DNA of 64,000 nucleotides from Myroides indicus (lineage in GTDB: Bacteria > Bacteroidota > Bacteroidia > Flavobacteriales > Flavobacteriaceae). Position numbers and translations under genes: made by a program. Positions 1 to 10,122 of the stretch are shown in pieces. The number at the start of each line of letters is the position of its first letter. The stretch's first letter is position 1. Under the pieces are notes generated by a model. That model saw nothing but the letters and a program-made list of their open reading frames with translations. It did no database searches and had not been told where the DNA came from. The DNA is taken from contig NZ_SOAG01000005.1 of the NCBI RefSeq assembly GCF_004364575.1, positions 62,001 through 126,000 of the forward strand. The letters run 5' to 3'.

Positions 1-1753
1 TTATAAACAGTTTGCCTATACACTTGCTTTTGCCATTTTAATTTCAGCTGTTAATGCCCTGACACTTAGCCCTGCATTATGTGCATTATTCCTAAAGCAG
101 CAACATGATGAACCAATTATCCGTAAAAGAAACAAAAGCAATGTAAAGCGCATTATGGGAAGATTCTTTTTTGCCTTTAATACTGCATTCGAATCTTTTA
201 CAAACCGCTACGTTATTACAATTAAAAAATTAATACAAAACAAAAAAGTAGCAATCTCTGGTTTAGCACTAATTATCGGATTAGGAATTGCTTTACTTTA
301 CAAAACACCTTCTTCTTTTATTCCACGGGAAGATGACAGTTTTATTACTTATTCTTTAGCAATGCCTCCAGGGGCATCATTGGCAAGAACTAAAATCGTT
401 TTGGCAAAAGCTGACAGCATTTTAAAACTTCGAAGTGATATTGAAGGCATGACAGCCATATCAGGATATAATACCATTGACGGAAATGCCAGTCCTTCCT
501 TTGCCGTTGGCTATATTAATTTAAAACCTTATAAAAAACGTGGAAAAATTAAGAATATAGATAAAATTATCTCCGATATCCAAAAAGATTTATCGGTAAT
601 AAATGAAGCCAATTTTAATGTTTTCCCTCGTCCTACTATTCAAGGATTTGGAGATTTTGGAGGAATTGAATTTGTTATTCAGGACAGAATGGGAGGCGGA
701 TTTGATGAATTTAGCAAGATAACTGAAGGTGTAATTAAGGAACTAAATGACAGACCGGAAATTGATGATGCATTTACTTCTTTTAAAGCTAATTTCCCGC
801 AATATTTGCTAGAGATTGATTACGTAAAAGCAAAGTCATTAGGCGTAAGTGTCAAAGATTTGATGACAACCATAAAAAACTACTACGGCAGAGTAAAAGC
901 CGGCGATTTCACCAGATTTGGTCGCACCTATCGTGTATATATGCAGGCAGATATAGAATACCGAGAAAATCCGCAATCCTTTAATTCTATTTATGTCAAA
1001 AATAAAGACGGTGAAATGCTGCCGGCCAATACATTGGTTAAATTAAAAAAAGTTTTAGGTCCGGAAACTGTTACCCGATATAATTTATACAATGCTATTT
1101 CGATAAAAGCGAATCCCTCGTCCGGATACAGTACAGGAGATGCAATGAAAGCAATTGAAGAAGTAGCCTCTAAAATGCCTGGAAACTATTCCTATGAGTT
1201 TACCGGAATGTCTCTAGAAGAAAAGGATTCAGGTAATCAGGCAATTTTAATTTTTGTACTGAGCATTGTTTTTGTTTACTTTTTATTATGTGCACAATAC
1301 GAAAGCTACTTACTTCCCATCGCAATTTTGCTTACTGTTCCAACCGGATTATTAGGCGTTGCCGTATTTATTTACCTTGCGGGTTTACAAAATAATATCT
1401 ATGTACAGGTGGGATTAATTATGTTAATCGGATTATTAGCTAAAAATGCTATTTTGATTGTTGAGTTTGCTCTACAACAAAGAAAAGCTGGCTCTTCTAT
1501 TTTTAATGCTGCAATAGAAGGAGCCAAAATGCGTCTGAGACCTATTCTGATGACTTCTTTTGCATTTGTTGCCGGATTAATCCCATTGATGTTCACAGTA
1601 GGTCCCTCTGCACAAGGAAATCACTCAATAAGCTTTAGTGCGGCAGGCGGAATGATTTTTGGAGTAATGTCTGGGATATTTATTATTCCCGTCTTATTTT
1701 ATATTTTTCAGAATTGGGATGAAAAGTTAAAAACAAAATTTACTAATGATTAA
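1..1753 (+). CDS. RND-family efflux pump inner-membrane subunit (HAE1/AcrB type), 5' end outside window
   Basis: This is the C-terminal part of a proton-driven RND exporter in the inner membrane. The reading frame is already open at base 2, so the first ATG inside the window is not the start; 583 residues are visible. Base 2 onward encodes the TM segment ending [14 protein letters not shown], which in AcrB closes the N-terminal membrane domain. A further TM helix, the second porter/docking region ([19 protein letters not shown]) and the C-terminal membrane bundle follow. The family signature [13 protein letters not shown] lies about 480 residues into the visible part. A TolC-like gene begins 12 bases after its stop, so the two form an operon; the periplasmic adaptor is presumably upstream of the window. 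The substrate cannot be told from sequence. Confidence 0.95.
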   Translation, partial: YKQFAYTLAFAILISAVNALTLSPALCALFLKQQHDEPIIRKRNKSNVKRIMGRFFFAFNTAFESFTNRYVITIKKLIQNKKVAISGLALIIGLGIALLYKTPSSFIPREDDSFITYSLAMPPGASLARTKIVLAKADSILKLRSDIEGMTAISGYNTIDGNASPSFAVGYINLKPYKKRGKIKNIDKIISDIQKDLSVINEANFNVFPRPTIQGFGDFGGIEFVIQDRMGGGFDEFSKITEGVIKELNDRPEIDDAFTSFKANFPQYLLEIDYVKAKSLGVSVKDLMTTIKNYYGRVKAGDFTRFGRTYRVYMQADIEYRENPQSFNSIYVKNKDGEMLPANTLVKLKKVLGPETVTRYNLYNAISIKANPSSGYSTGDAMKAIEEVASKMPGNYSYEFTGMSLEEKDSGNQAILIFVLSIVFVYFLLCAQYESYLLPIAILLTVPTGLLGVAVFIYLAGLQNNIYVQVGLIMLIGLLAKNAILIVEFALQQRKAGSSIFNAAIEGAKMRLRPILMTSFAFVAGLIPLMFTVGPSAQGNHSISFSAAGGMIFGVMSGIFIIPVLFYIFQNWDEKLKTKFTND

Positions 1754-1765
1754 ACAAAAGAATTT

Positions 1766-3235
1766 ATGTTGAAAAAACACTTATATAAATACGCTGTTTA
1801 CAGTTTTACTTTTTCAGGATTTCTGATATTTGTTTCATGCGTTCCTCAATCTAAATACAGTGCTCCTAAATTTGAAATTCCGGATAGCTATAGAACACAA
1901 GACTCCTTAAAAGTAAGTAATGACTCTACTAATATAGCTGATATTGATTGGAAATCCTTTTTTGAAGATGCACAACTTCTCTCTCTCATTGAAAAAGGAT
2001 TAGAATACAATTTTGATATTCAGACTGCTTTAAAAAATATAGAAATTGCTGATCAAAAAATCAGACAAACAAAGCTAGAATGGTTGCCATCATTAGGAAT
2101 GGATATGGGCAATATAAGTTATCAATATCGCTCAGAAAATTATTATGGTACTCCTTCGTCTAATTATTATAAGCACAAGGGAAGTGATGCTCCTGCCAAA
2201 ATGTATGTCAACTCCGCTCAATATATTTCCGGATTATCTTTAAGTTGGGAACTTGATATATGGGGGAAAATAAAAAGTAAAAATATTGAAGCATTGGCTC
2301 AATATTTACAAACACATGAAGCCAAAAAAGCAATCCAAACAGAACTGATTGCCAAAATTGCTGAAGGATACTACAACTTGTTATTGCTGGATGCTCAAAT
2401 GGAAGTAGCGGAAACAAATTACGAGCTGACCAAAAATACGTTGAGAATAGTAGAGCTCCAACGCGATGCTGGGCAAATAACTTCATTGGCAATACAACAA
2501 ACTAAAAATCAAATGTTAGTAGCCAAAGCCTTAATTCCCTCTCTAAAACAACAGATTGCTGTTCAGGAAAATGCTATCTCTCTATTAACCGGGCAATTTC
2601 CACAAGATATTGAAAGACAAGCAAAATTAGCAACCGTTGAATACGAAGAAACTTTAAGTGCTGGCGTACCTTTATATATGGTAAACTATAGACCAGATGT
2701 GAAAGCTGCTGAATTAGAATTAAAAGCAAAAAATGCCGCCGTCGGAGTTGCTCAAACTAATAGATATCCAGAATTAACCATTGACTTATCGGGTGGTGTA
2801 AACAGCATGTTAGGTAAAAACTGGTTCAATATCCCCGGTTCATTATTTGGCAGCGTTATAGGAAAATTAGCCGCTCCTGTTTTTAACAAACGAAAACTGA
2901 AGACAGATTTTGAAGTAGCAAAATTAGAGAGAAATAAAGCCGAAATAAATTTACAAAAAACTGTTTATACAGCTATTACAGAAGTTACTGACGCGCTTAA
3001 TAATCTAAGTACTATTGACGAACAAATAGAAATTGCCGAAGAACAAGTTTCTACTTCCCGACTAGGTGTAAAACAATCCAATCTACTATTTAACAGTGGA
3101 TATGCCACTTATATTGAAGTTATCAATGCCCAAAAAAACATGTTAGACAATGAATTAAACTTAAATAAATTAAAACAAAATAAACTGCTATCACGTGTTC
3201 AATTATACAAATCTTTAGGTGGAGGTTGGAAATAA
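1766..3235 (+). CDS. TolC/OprM-type outer-membrane efflux lipoprotein
   Basis: Outer-membrane exit duct for the RND pump encoded just upstream. The 489-residue length is usual for the NodT/OprM branch. The N-terminus is a lipoprotein signal with lipobox FVSC, so Cys25 should be lipidated. Two OEP repeats follow, with the typical long helices (for example the stretches around residues 95-220 and 310-470) and the short SWELDIWGKI segment seen near the first strand-helix turn of this family. The gene is co-directional, 12 bases after the pump gene. It ends at 3235 and no clear hairpin terminator follows before recG. Confidence 0.93.
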   Translation: MLKKHLYKYAVYSFTFSGFLIFVSCVPQSKYSAPKFEIPDSYRTQDSLKVSNDSTNIADIDWKSFFEDAQLLSLIEKGLEYNFDIQTALKNIEIADQKIRQTKLEWLPSLGMDMGNISYQYRSENYYGTPSSNYYKHKGSDAPAKMYVNSAQYISGLSLSWELDIWGKIKSKNIEALAQYLQTHEAKKAIQTELIAKIAEGYYNLLLLDAQMEVAETNYELTKNTLRIVELQRDAGQITSLAIQQTKNQMLVAKALIPSLKQQIAVQENAISLLTGQFPQDIERQAKLATVEYEETLSAGVPLYMVNYRPDVKAAELELKAKNAAVGVAQTNRYPELTIDLSGGVNSMLGKNWFNIPGSLFGSVIGKLAAPVFNKRKLKTDFEVAKLERNKAEINLQKTVYTAITEVTDALNNLSTIDEQIEIAEEQVSTSRLGVKQSNLLFNSGYATYIEVINAQKNMLDNELNLNKLKQNKLLSRVQLYKSLGGGWK

Positions 3236-3322
3236 TAAAAAAAGAAAAAGCCTAAAATGATCTATTATCTCATTAAGATATTCCCCAAAAAAACATTATC
3301 TTAGTGCTGTTTTTTATCAAAA

Positions 3323-5425
3323 ATGAATTACAACCTTCTTGAAACTTCCATTGAATACTTAAAAGGCGTTGGTCCTCAGCGTGGTGATTTACTCAAACAA
3401 GAATTGAGTATATTTAAATATGGTGATTTACTACATTTATATCCTAACAGATATATAGACCGAACAAAATACTATAAAATCAATGAGCTTTTTAACAATC
3501 ATACCGAAGTACAGATTGTTGGAAAAGTTATCCATATTAAAGTAGTAGAACAAAAAAGAGGAAAACGATTAGTCGCAACTTTTACTGATGGAACAGGAGA
3601 AATAGAATTAGTTTGGTTTCAGGGTATAAAATGGATTAAAGATTCTTTAAAACTAAACACACCTTACGTAATTTTTGGAAAAACAAACAGGTTTAATCAA
3701 GGAATTTCAATGCCTCATCCCGAATTAGAATTACTTGAAGAGCATAAAAAAAACATTTCTTCCGCCATGCAGGCGGTATATCCCTCAACAGAAAAGCTCA
3801 GCGCTAAGATTTCAAATAAATCAATGATAAAGCTGATGCAGCAATTAATTATGGAAACGCATGCATTATTCACGGATTCCCTTTCGCAAGATTTATTAAA
3901 AACATTGGGATTAATCTCTATAAAAGAAGCACTTATTCAAATTCATTTTCCTAAAAATGCCGAAATATTAGCCAAAGCACAGTTTCGCCTCAAATTTGAA
4001 GAGTTGTTCTACATTCAGATGCAGCTATTAATAAAAAACATTGCCCGAAAAGGAAAAATAAAAGGCTTTCCTTTTAATGAAGTAGGAAGTTATTTCAATA
4101 GCTTTTACAAAAACCACCTTCCTTTCCCCTTAACCAATGCCCAAAAGAAAGTTATAAAAGAAATACGTCAGGATGTAGGTGCTCCCGCCCAAATGAATCG
4201 ACTGCTTCAAGGCGATGTCGGTTCGGGAAAAACTATTGTTGCCTTTATGAGCTGTTTACTTGCTTTAGACAATAACTTTCAGGCTTGTATGGTTGCTCCA
4301 ACAGAAATTTTAGCTACACAGCATTTCCTAGGAATTTCCGAATTAGGGAAAGCAATGAATATAAACATTAAACTGCTTACCGGCTCTACTAAAACCGCTG
4401 AAAGAAAAATTATCCATGAAGAACTGGAAAACGGAAGTCTGCAAATCTTGATAGGAACACACGCTGTCTTTGAAGACAAAGTAAAATTCAAAAATATAGG
4501 ATTAGCCATAATTGATGAACAACACCGTTTTGGAGTAGAACAACGTTCAAAATTGTGGAAAAAAAACCATATTCCTCCTCATGTTTTAGTGATGACTGCT
4601 ACCCCAATTCCAAGAACTCTTGCGATGAGCTTATACGGAGATTTAGACATTTCTGTTATTGATGAACTTCCCCCAGGAAGAAAACCCATTCAGACCATGC
4701 ATTTTTTCGAAAGAAAAAGACTGACAGTTTGGCATTTTATTCGGAAAGAAATTGCTAAAGGCAGACAAGTTTATATTGTTTACCCATTAATAGAAGAAAG
4801 TGAAAGTTTAGATTACAAAAACTTAATGGAAGGATATGAAGGAATTTCTCGTGATTTTCCATTGCCGCAATACAGTGTAAGTATTGTTCACGGAAAAATG
4901 ACTCCGGCTGAAAAAGACAGAGAAATGGAGCGATTTTCAAAAGGAGAAACTAATTTAATGGTGGCTACAACCGTTATTGAAGTAGGTGTAAATGTTCCTA
5001 ATGCCTCCGTTATGATTATAGAAAGTGCTGAACGGTTTGGCTTATCTCAGCTTCATCAGTTAAGAGGTCGTGTAGGAAGAGGCGCTGAACAAAGCTATTG
5101 CATTTTAATGACGAGAGACAAGCTCTCCAACGATTCAAAAATACGGATGGAAACGATGTGCCGTACCAACGATGGTTTTGAAATTTCTGAAGTAGATTTA
5201 AAATTACGAGGTCCGGGAGATATTATGGGAACACAACAAAGCGGAACTCTTCCACTTAAAATTGCCGATTTAGTTAAAGATCAGGACATCCTGCACTACG
5301 CCCGGCATCAAGCCATACAGTTATTAAAAAAAGATCCCGCATTAGAATTACCCGAACACCAAAGAATAAAAAATAAATTAGCTTTGTTAAATAAGAAAGC
5401 AACCATTTGGAACTATATAAGTTAA
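3323..5425 (+). CDS. recG: ATP-dependent DNA helicase RecG
   Basis: Branch-migrating helicase that remodels stalled replication forks and recombination intermediates. At 700 residues it has the family length. Residues 1 to about 240 form the wedge/OB region that grips the fork (VGPQRGDLLKQEL near the start). The helicase core begins with Walker A QGDVGSGKT near residue 296. It continues with IIDEQHRFGVEQR (the DEQH box of RecG, near 397), TATPIPRTL, and the second RecA domain with HGKMTPAEKDREM and LRGRVGRG. The start ATG at 3323 gives the conserved N-terminus. Its last codons adjoin the next gene, whose ATG is 5 bases after this stop. Confidence 0.97.
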   Translation: MNYNLLETSIEYLKGVGPQRGDLLKQELSIFKYGDLLHLYPNRYIDRTKYYKINELFNNHTEVQIVGKVIHIKVVEQKRGKRLVATFTDGTGEIELVWFQGIKWIKDSLKLNTPYVIFGKTNRFNQGISMPHPELELLEEHKKNISSAMQAVYPSTEKLSAKISNKSMIKLMQQLIMETHALFTDSLSQDLLKTLGLISIKEALIQIHFPKNAEILAKAQFRLKFEELFYIQMQLLIKNIARKGKIKGFPFNEVGSYFNSFYKNHLPFPLTNAQKKVIKEIRQDVGAPAQMNRLLQGDVGSGKTIVAFMSCLLALDNNFQACMVAPTEILATQHFLGISELGKAMNINIKLLTGSTKTAERKIIHEELENGSLQILIGTHAVFEDKVKFKNIGLAIIDEQHRFGVEQRSKLWKKNHIPPHVLVMTATPIPRTLAMSLYGDLDISVIDELPPGRKPIQTMHFFERKRLTVWHFIRKEIAKGRQVYIVYPLIEESESLDYKNLMEGYEGISRDFPLPQYSVSIVHGKMTPAEKDREMERFSKGETNLMVATTVIEVGVNVPNASVMIIESAERFGLSQLHQLRGRVGRGAEQSYCILMTRDKLSNDSKIRMETMCRTNDGFEISEVDLKLRGPGDIMGTQQSGTLPLKIADLVKDQDILHYARHQAIQLLKKDPALELPEHQRIKNKLALLNKKATIWNYIS

Positions 5426-5430
5426 ACAAT

Positions 5431-6009
5431 ATGAAATTAGTTTTTGCATCAAACAATAAAAATAAAATTAAAGAAATTAAAAATCAACTCTCCGAAAATA
5501 TAGAAATTCTAAGTTTAGAAGATATCGGCTGTGATGTTGATATTCCCGAAACCGCAGATACTATAGAAGGAAATGCAATTTTAAAAGCTGACTATATAAA
5601 AAAGCACTACGGTTATAATTGTTTTGCGGATGACTCCGGTTTAGAAGTGGATGCTTTAAACGGAGCTCCCGGAGTATTCTCTGCCCGATATGCCGGCAAC
5701 GAAAAAAATGACAATAACAATATTGATAAGCTTCTTGAAGAGTTAAAAGACCAAACAAACCGAAAAGCCAATTTTAAAACTGTGATAGCACTCAACCTTA
5801 ATAACAACCAGTACTTGTTTACCGGAACAGTAAATGGCAAAATTATTACGGAAAAACGGGGAACATATGGTTTTGGATACGATCCGATTTTTATAGCCGA
5901 AGGAATGAATAAAACGTTTGCTCAAATGAGTTTACAGGAAAAAAATAAAATAAGCCATAGAGGAAAAGCTGTTGAGCAATTGGTTGATTTTATATTAAAA
6001 CAAAAATAA
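5431..6009 (+). CDS. rdgB: non-canonical purine NTP pyrophosphatase, RdgB/HAM1 family
   Basis: House-cleaning enzyme that hydrolyses dITP, XTP and related nucleotides to monophosphates so they are not built into DNA or RNA. The ATG at 5431 starts a 192-residue protein with the family opening KLVFASNNKNKIKEIK. An earlier in-frame ATG at 5407 lies inside recG and adds residues unlike the family. Motifs seen are DDSGLEVDALNGAPGVFSARYAG (metal and nucleotide site) and YGFGYDPIF, followed by the SHRGKA C-terminal motif. It is translated 5 bases after the recG stop, so the two are probably co-transcribed. Confidence 0.95.
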   Translation: MKLVFASNNKNKIKEIKNQLSENIEILSLEDIGCDVDIPETADTIEGNAILKADYIKKHYGYNCFADDSGLEVDALNGAPGVFSARYAGNEKNDNNNIDKLLEELKDQTNRKANFKTVIALNLNNNQYLFTGTVNGKIITEKRGTYGFGYDPIFIAEGMNKTFAQMSLQEKNKISHRGKAVEQLVDFILKQK

Positions 6010-6077
6010 AAAGAGGTCCTTCAATATTTTTTCAATAATATAACATCTTTCTTACCTGATTTCTAAACAAAAAGAAA

Positions 6078-6085
6078 TACCTTTG
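6078..6085 (+). promoter_or_regulatory. -7 promoter element TACCTTTG before DEAD-box helicase gene
   Basis: Exact match to the Bacteroidota -7 consensus TAnnTTTG, 20 bases before the ATG at 6106. It implies a short leader for the helicase gene. Confidence 0.55.
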
Positions 6086-6105
6086 CAGCTATTTTTAATA
6101 TTTAT

Positions 6106-7908
6106 ATGAACAATTTCGAACAATTAGGGTTAAATGAATTGCTATTGTCTGCAATCAATGACTTAGGATTTGAGAATCCATCTGAAATTCAGCAAAAAGC
6201 AATTCCTTTACTTTTAGAAAAAAACACCGATATTGTTGCGTTAGCCCAAACGGGAACTGGGAAAACCGCAGCATTTGGTTTTCCGCTGATTCAAAAAGTA
6301 GATTTATCTAAAAAACACACTCAGGCATTAATTTTATCTCCTACCAGAGAGCTTTGTTTGCAAATAGCAAATGAGATAAAACAATATTCTAAATACGTAA
6401 AAGGGCTTCACACTGTAGCAATCTATGGTGGAGCCAGTATAACAGAACAAGCAAAAGAAATCAAAAGAGGAGCACATATTATTGTAGCAACTCCAGGTAG
6501 AATGCAGGATATGATTAACCGGAATATGGTTAATATCAAGCATATCGAATACTGTGTTTTGGATGAAGCTGATGAAATGCTTAACATGGGGTTTTATGAA
6601 GATATCACTTCCATTCTCTCAGATACTCCCGAAGAGAAAAGCACTTGGCTGTTTTCAGCAACAATGCCGGCAGAAGTGGCCAGGATAGCCCGGGAATTTA
6701 TGCACTCTCCGGAAGAAATAACGGTAGGACATAAAAATCAAGCTTCAGAAAACGTAAGCCACGAATTCTTTTTAGTATCTGCGCGTGATCGCTACCCTGC
6801 GTTAAAACGCCTTGCAGATGCTAATCCGGATATATTTTCAGTAGTTTTTTGCCGCACTAAACGAGATACTCAAGCTATTGCTGAAAAACTGATTGAAGAC
6901 GGATATAATGCCGCTGCCCTGCACGGAGATTTATCTCAGGCTCAACGCGATGCCGTAATGAAATCCTTCCGTGGAAAGCAAATCCAGATGTTAGTAGCAA
7001 CTGATGTTGCTGCCCGAGGTATTGACGTAGATGATATTACTCACGTTATAAACTACCAACTGCCCGATGAAATAGAAACTTATACTCACCGCAGCGGACG
7101 TACAGGACGTGCAGGAAAATCAGGAGTTTCTATGGTTATCATTACCAAAAGCGAATTGCGTAAAATCTCCCAAATTGAACGCATCATTAAAACTAAATTT
7201 GAGGAAAAACCTATTCCATCTGGTATAGAAATTTGTGAGATTCAGCTATATCACTTAGCAAATAGAATTAAGGATATAGAAATAAATCCGGAAATTGAAA
7301 CTTATTTGCCTGCAATTACAGAGCTTCTTCAAGATTTTGACAAAGAAGAAATCATAAAAAAGGTTATTTCTGTAGAATTCAACAGGTTTTTAGATTATTA
7401 CAAAAAAGCCTCCAACAGCCTTACTTCTGTTTCTAACGGAAAAGGCGGCAATAAAGATATTCCATCTGATGGTGCTGTTCGTTTCTTCGTAAACATTGGT
7501 TCAAAAGAAGGTTTAGACTGGATGTCTTTAAAAGATTATTTAAGAGATACTCTAGACTTGGGCAGAGATGACTTGTTTAAAGTTGATGTAAAAGAAGGGT
7601 TCTCTTTTTTCAATACCAATGCAGAGTACGCAGAAAAAGTAATGAGTATCTTAAACGGTGAAAGTTATAACGGACGACGCATTAATGTAGAAATATCCAA
7701 TAATGAAGGAGGCAGAAACTTTAACCGCCGCGATCACAACGGAAGAAAAGGTAGAAATGGTGATTTTAAGTCAGATCGCCGTTCAGATCGAGGAGAGAGA
7801 AGAAATAAATCTTTTGATTCGGGAAGAAATGAAAGAACCGCAAAAAACGAACGCGGATCGAGAAGAACTACTAGAGAATCTTCTCCAAGACGCTCCCGCA
7901 GAAGCTAA
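6106..7908 (+). CDS. deaD: DEAD-box ATP-dependent RNA helicase (DeaD/CsdA-DbpA type)
   Basis: RNA helicase expected to act in ribosome assembly and mRNA turnover, especially in the cold. In order it shows the Q motif (FEQLGLNELLLSAI...), Walker A AQTGTGKT, PTRELCLQIA, the DEAD box (VLDEADEML), SAT, and HRSGRTGRAG of the second RecA domain. Residues about 460-530 form a DbpA-type RNA-binding domain (VRFFVNIGSKEGLDW...). The last 65 or so residues are a basic Arg/Gly/Ser tail ending SPRRSRRS, likely disordered and RNA-binding. The 600-residue length is typical of flavobacterial homologues. An overlapping frame over the basic tail is a composition artefact. Confidence 0.94.
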   Translation: MNNFEQLGLNELLLSAINDLGFENPSEIQQKAIPLLLEKNTDIVALAQTGTGKTAAFGFPLIQKVDLSKKHTQALILSPTRELCLQIANEIKQYSKYVKGLHTVAIYGGASITEQAKEIKRGAHIIVATPGRMQDMINRNMVNIKHIEYCVLDEADEMLNMGFYEDITSILSDTPEEKSTWLFSATMPAEVARIAREFMHSPEEITVGHKNQASENVSHEFFLVSARDRYPALKRLADANPDIFSVVFCRTKRDTQAIAEKLIEDGYNAAALHGDLSQAQRDAVMKSFRGKQIQMLVATDVAARGIDVDDITHVINYQLPDEIETYTHRSGRTGRAGKSGVSMVIITKSELRKISQIERIIKTKFEEKPIPSGIEICEIQLYHLANRIKDIEINPEIETYLPAITELLQDFDKEEIIKKVISVEFNRFLDYYKKASNSLTSVSNGKGGNKDIPSDGAVRFFVNIGSKEGLDWMSLKDYLRDTLDLGRDDLFKVDVKEGFSFFNTNAEYAEKVMSILNGESYNGRRINVEISNNEGGRNFNRRDHNGRKGRNGDFKSDRRSDRGERRNKSFDSGRNERTAKNERGSRRTTRESSPRRSRRS

Positions 7909-7978
7909 TTTGTTAATGTTTCTCAAATAACGCATAAAACTGTAAAATATCTTTTATTTTTAGGGCAATCTTAAAACT

Positions 7979-8734
7979 ATGAGAAATTTTACAGTTTTTT
8001 TATTCTTATTCCTCTCAACCTGTTTCGTATTTGCACAAGACAGAACCAACGTAAGCGGAACAGTACTCAATGACAAATCTTTCCTTTCGATAGACGATGT
8101 TAACGTAATTAATCTTACCAAAGTAAAAGGAACGGTAACAAAAAGAGACGGAAGTTTTTCAATTGAAGCCGACTTAAATGATTCCATTCATTTTTCATTT
8201 CCGGGATATATACCTATTAAACTTAAAGTAACCAATGATTGGCTAAATAATGATAATTTAAAAATATACATGGCTGAACAATCCATTGAACTAGATGAAA
8301 TTATCATTAAAAAATATGATTTAACCGGAGTACTGGAAGTCGATACTAAACTTATCGAACTAAATGATAAATTAGAATTTGACTTCTACAGAAAAAACCA
8401 GCAGCCTTATTATGGAACGGCTATGGGGTCTTTTTTCAGTCCGGTAGATGCTATTTACAATTTGTTTAAAGGCAAAGACAAAAATCTGAAAAAGTTGAAT
8501 ACAATCAAAGAAGATCAAAATATGATTGCTTTAATGCAAACGCGATACGATAGGGAGATTGTTTGCGGATTGCTGGAAATTACACGCGAAGATATTGTCA
8601 AAACACTCCAGAGTTGCCATTATTCAGATCGCTTTATTTACACGGCAACAGATTTTCAGATTTATCAAGCATTAAATGATTGCTATGACAATTCAAAAGT
8701 GCTTGCCAAAAAACAAGAGAGAAGATCTTTGTAG
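7979..8734 (+). CDS. hypothetical secreted protein with CarboxypepD_reg-like domain
   Basis: A 251-residue protein with a signal peptide (MRNFTVFLFLFLSTCFVFAQ, cleavage likely before Asp). Residues about 25-95 look like the carboxypeptidase-regulatory-like beta domain common at the N-terminus of Bacteroidota outer-membrane proteins (VSGTVLNDKSFLSIDDVNVINL and TVTKRDGSFSIE). The remainder has no motif I recognise and no TonB-dependent barrel follows, so this is a stand-alone version. It is probably periplasmic or attached to the outer membrane. It stands between the helicase and the dihydroorotase-like gene with no tight coupling to either. Confidence 0.75.
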   Translation: MRNFTVFLFLFLSTCFVFAQDRTNVSGTVLNDKSFLSIDDVNVINLTKVKGTVTKRDGSFSIEADLNDSIHFSFPGYIPIKLKVTNDWLNNDNLKIYMAEQSIELDEIIIKKYDLTGVLEVDTKLIELNDKLEFDFYRKNQQPYYGTAMGSFFSPVDAIYNLFKGKDKNLKKLNTIKEDQNMIALMQTRYDREIVCGLLEITREDIVKTLQSCHYSDRFIYTATDFQIYQALNDCYDNSKVLAKKQERRSL

Positions 8735-8796
8735 AAAGAAAAATTGATTCTTCTCTTTTTACGTCGTCTAATGTGTTTCATCACAAAAAATAAAGT

Positions 8797-8804
8797 TATT
8801 TTTG
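8797..8804 (+). promoter_or_regulatory. -7 promoter element TATTTTTG before dihydroorotase-like gene
   Basis: Exact TAnnTTTG match, 42 bases before the ATG at 8847. It likely drives the run of three genes up to 11120. Confidence 0.5.
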
Positions 8805-8846
8805 TAGTGTTTAGCAACACATCATTAATTAAACTACTTGATTAAA

Positions 8847-10106
8847 ATGAATATCATTCTCAAAGCGGCAAAAATAATTGATCCGGACAGTCCTTATAAT
8901 AATCAAATTGTTGATATACAAATACAAAACAACAAAATAATTAAAATCGATAAGGAAATCAATCACGCCGATTTTAAAACCGTTTCTTTAGATAACCTGC
9001 ATGTGTCGCAAGGTTGGTTTGACAGTTCGGTTTGTTTTGGGGAACCGGGATTTGAAGAAAGAGAAACTATAGAGCACGGTTTGGAAGTAGCTGCAAAAAG
9101 CGGATTCACCCAAGTAGCAATCGAACCTCACTCATACCCGATTACTGATTCTCAGAGTATTGTTAGCTTTATCAAACAAAAAGCTTGGGGCAAAGCAACT
9201 GATGCGCTACCTATCGCTGCTTTAACCAAAAACTCTGACGGAAGTGATTTGGCAGAATTATTTGATATGAAAAACGCCGGGGCTATTGCTTTTGGTGATT
9301 ATAAAAAAGCCATCGATAATGCTAATGTATTAAAAATTGCTTTACAATATGTTCAGGACTTTGACGGATTGCTGATTGCATTTGCGCAGGATGAAAGCAT
9401 TCAAGGAAAAGGTGTTGCTCATGAAGGTGTCGAAAGCACCAAATTAGGCTTAAAGGGAATTCCCGCACTGGCAGAAGAATTACAGATTGCACGCAATTTA
9501 TTTTTACTGGAATACACTGGTGGAAAAATGCATATACCTACCATTTCTACCTCAAAATCAGTTGAGCTGATTAAAGCAGCTAAACAAAAAGGACTTCAGG
9601 TAACCTGTAGTGTCTCTGTACATCATCTGGTGCTAACCGATAAAAAATTGAATGGATTTGACACAAGGTTTAAAGTGTTACCTCCTTTAAGAGATGAAGC
9701 CAATCGTCAGAGTCTCATACAAGGTGTTTTGGACGGAACAATTGATTGTATCACCTCTGAGCATAATCCGTTAGACATAGAGCACAAAAAATTAGAATTT
9801 GATCAGGCTAGTTTTGGAACTATTGGTTTGGAAAGTGCTTTTGGAGCACTTTGCACAATTTTGCCTATTGAAATTGTTATCAAAAAACTAACGGCTGCAA
9901 AAGGTCTTTTCCATCAAAAACAGTACAGCATTGCAGAAAATAACCAGACTTGTTTAACACTGTTTAATCCAACGGGCAAATGGAAGTTCAGTAAATCGAA
10001 TATTCTTTCAAAATCTAAAAACTCTGCATTTCTGGATTGTGATATGCAGGGGGAAGTTTATGGAATATTCAACAACAACCAGCTGATTATCAATAAAAAA
10101 ATATAA
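8847..10106 (+). CDS. dihydroorotase-like amidohydrolase lacking the HxH metal motif
   Basis: A 419-residue amidohydrolase-superfamily protein of the dihydroorotase (PyrC, class I) type; ATG 8847 is preferred over a TTG three codons earlier. Active dihydroorotases carry DxHxHxREPG after strand one, where the two His bind zinc. Here residues 58-68 read FDSSVCFGEPG, so both His are gone although the GEPG turn remains. The later region TSEHNPLD (about 304-311) has Glu where the catalytic Asp of SDHAP sits, while SVHHLVLTD keeps its His. The fold is certain but activity is doubtful; it may be a non-catalytic partner of aspartate carbamoyltransferase, as pseudo-dihydroorotases are in other bacteria, or use a changed metal site. 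Two small genes follow closely. Confidence 0.88.
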   Translation: MNIILKAAKIIDPDSPYNNQIVDIQIQNNKIIKIDKEINHADFKTVSLDNLHVSQGWFDSSVCFGEPGFEERETIEHGLEVAAKSGFTQVAIEPHSYPITDSQSIVSFIKQKAWGKATDALPIAALTKNSDGSDLAELFDMKNAGAIAFGDYKKAIDNANVLKIALQYVQDFDGLLIAFAQDESIQGKGVAHEGVESTKLGLKGIPALAEELQIARNLFLLEYTGGKMHIPTISTSKSVELIKAAKQKGLQVTCSVSVHHLVLTDKKLNGFDTRFKVLPPLRDEANRQSLIQGVLDGTIDCITSEHNPLDIEHKKLEFDQASFGTIGLESAFGALCTILPIEIVIKKLTAAKGLFHQKQYSIAENNQTCLTLFNPTGKWKFSKSNILSKSKNSAFLDCDMQGEVYGIFNNNQLIINKKI

Positions 10107-10122
10107 TTGAAAACAAATTAAT

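Noticed and set aside
7703-7930. 75-codon frame overlapping the end of the DEAD-box helicase gene
   Set aside because: Produced by the repetitive Arg/Gly/Glu-coding tail in another phase; the helicase frame has all domain motifs.
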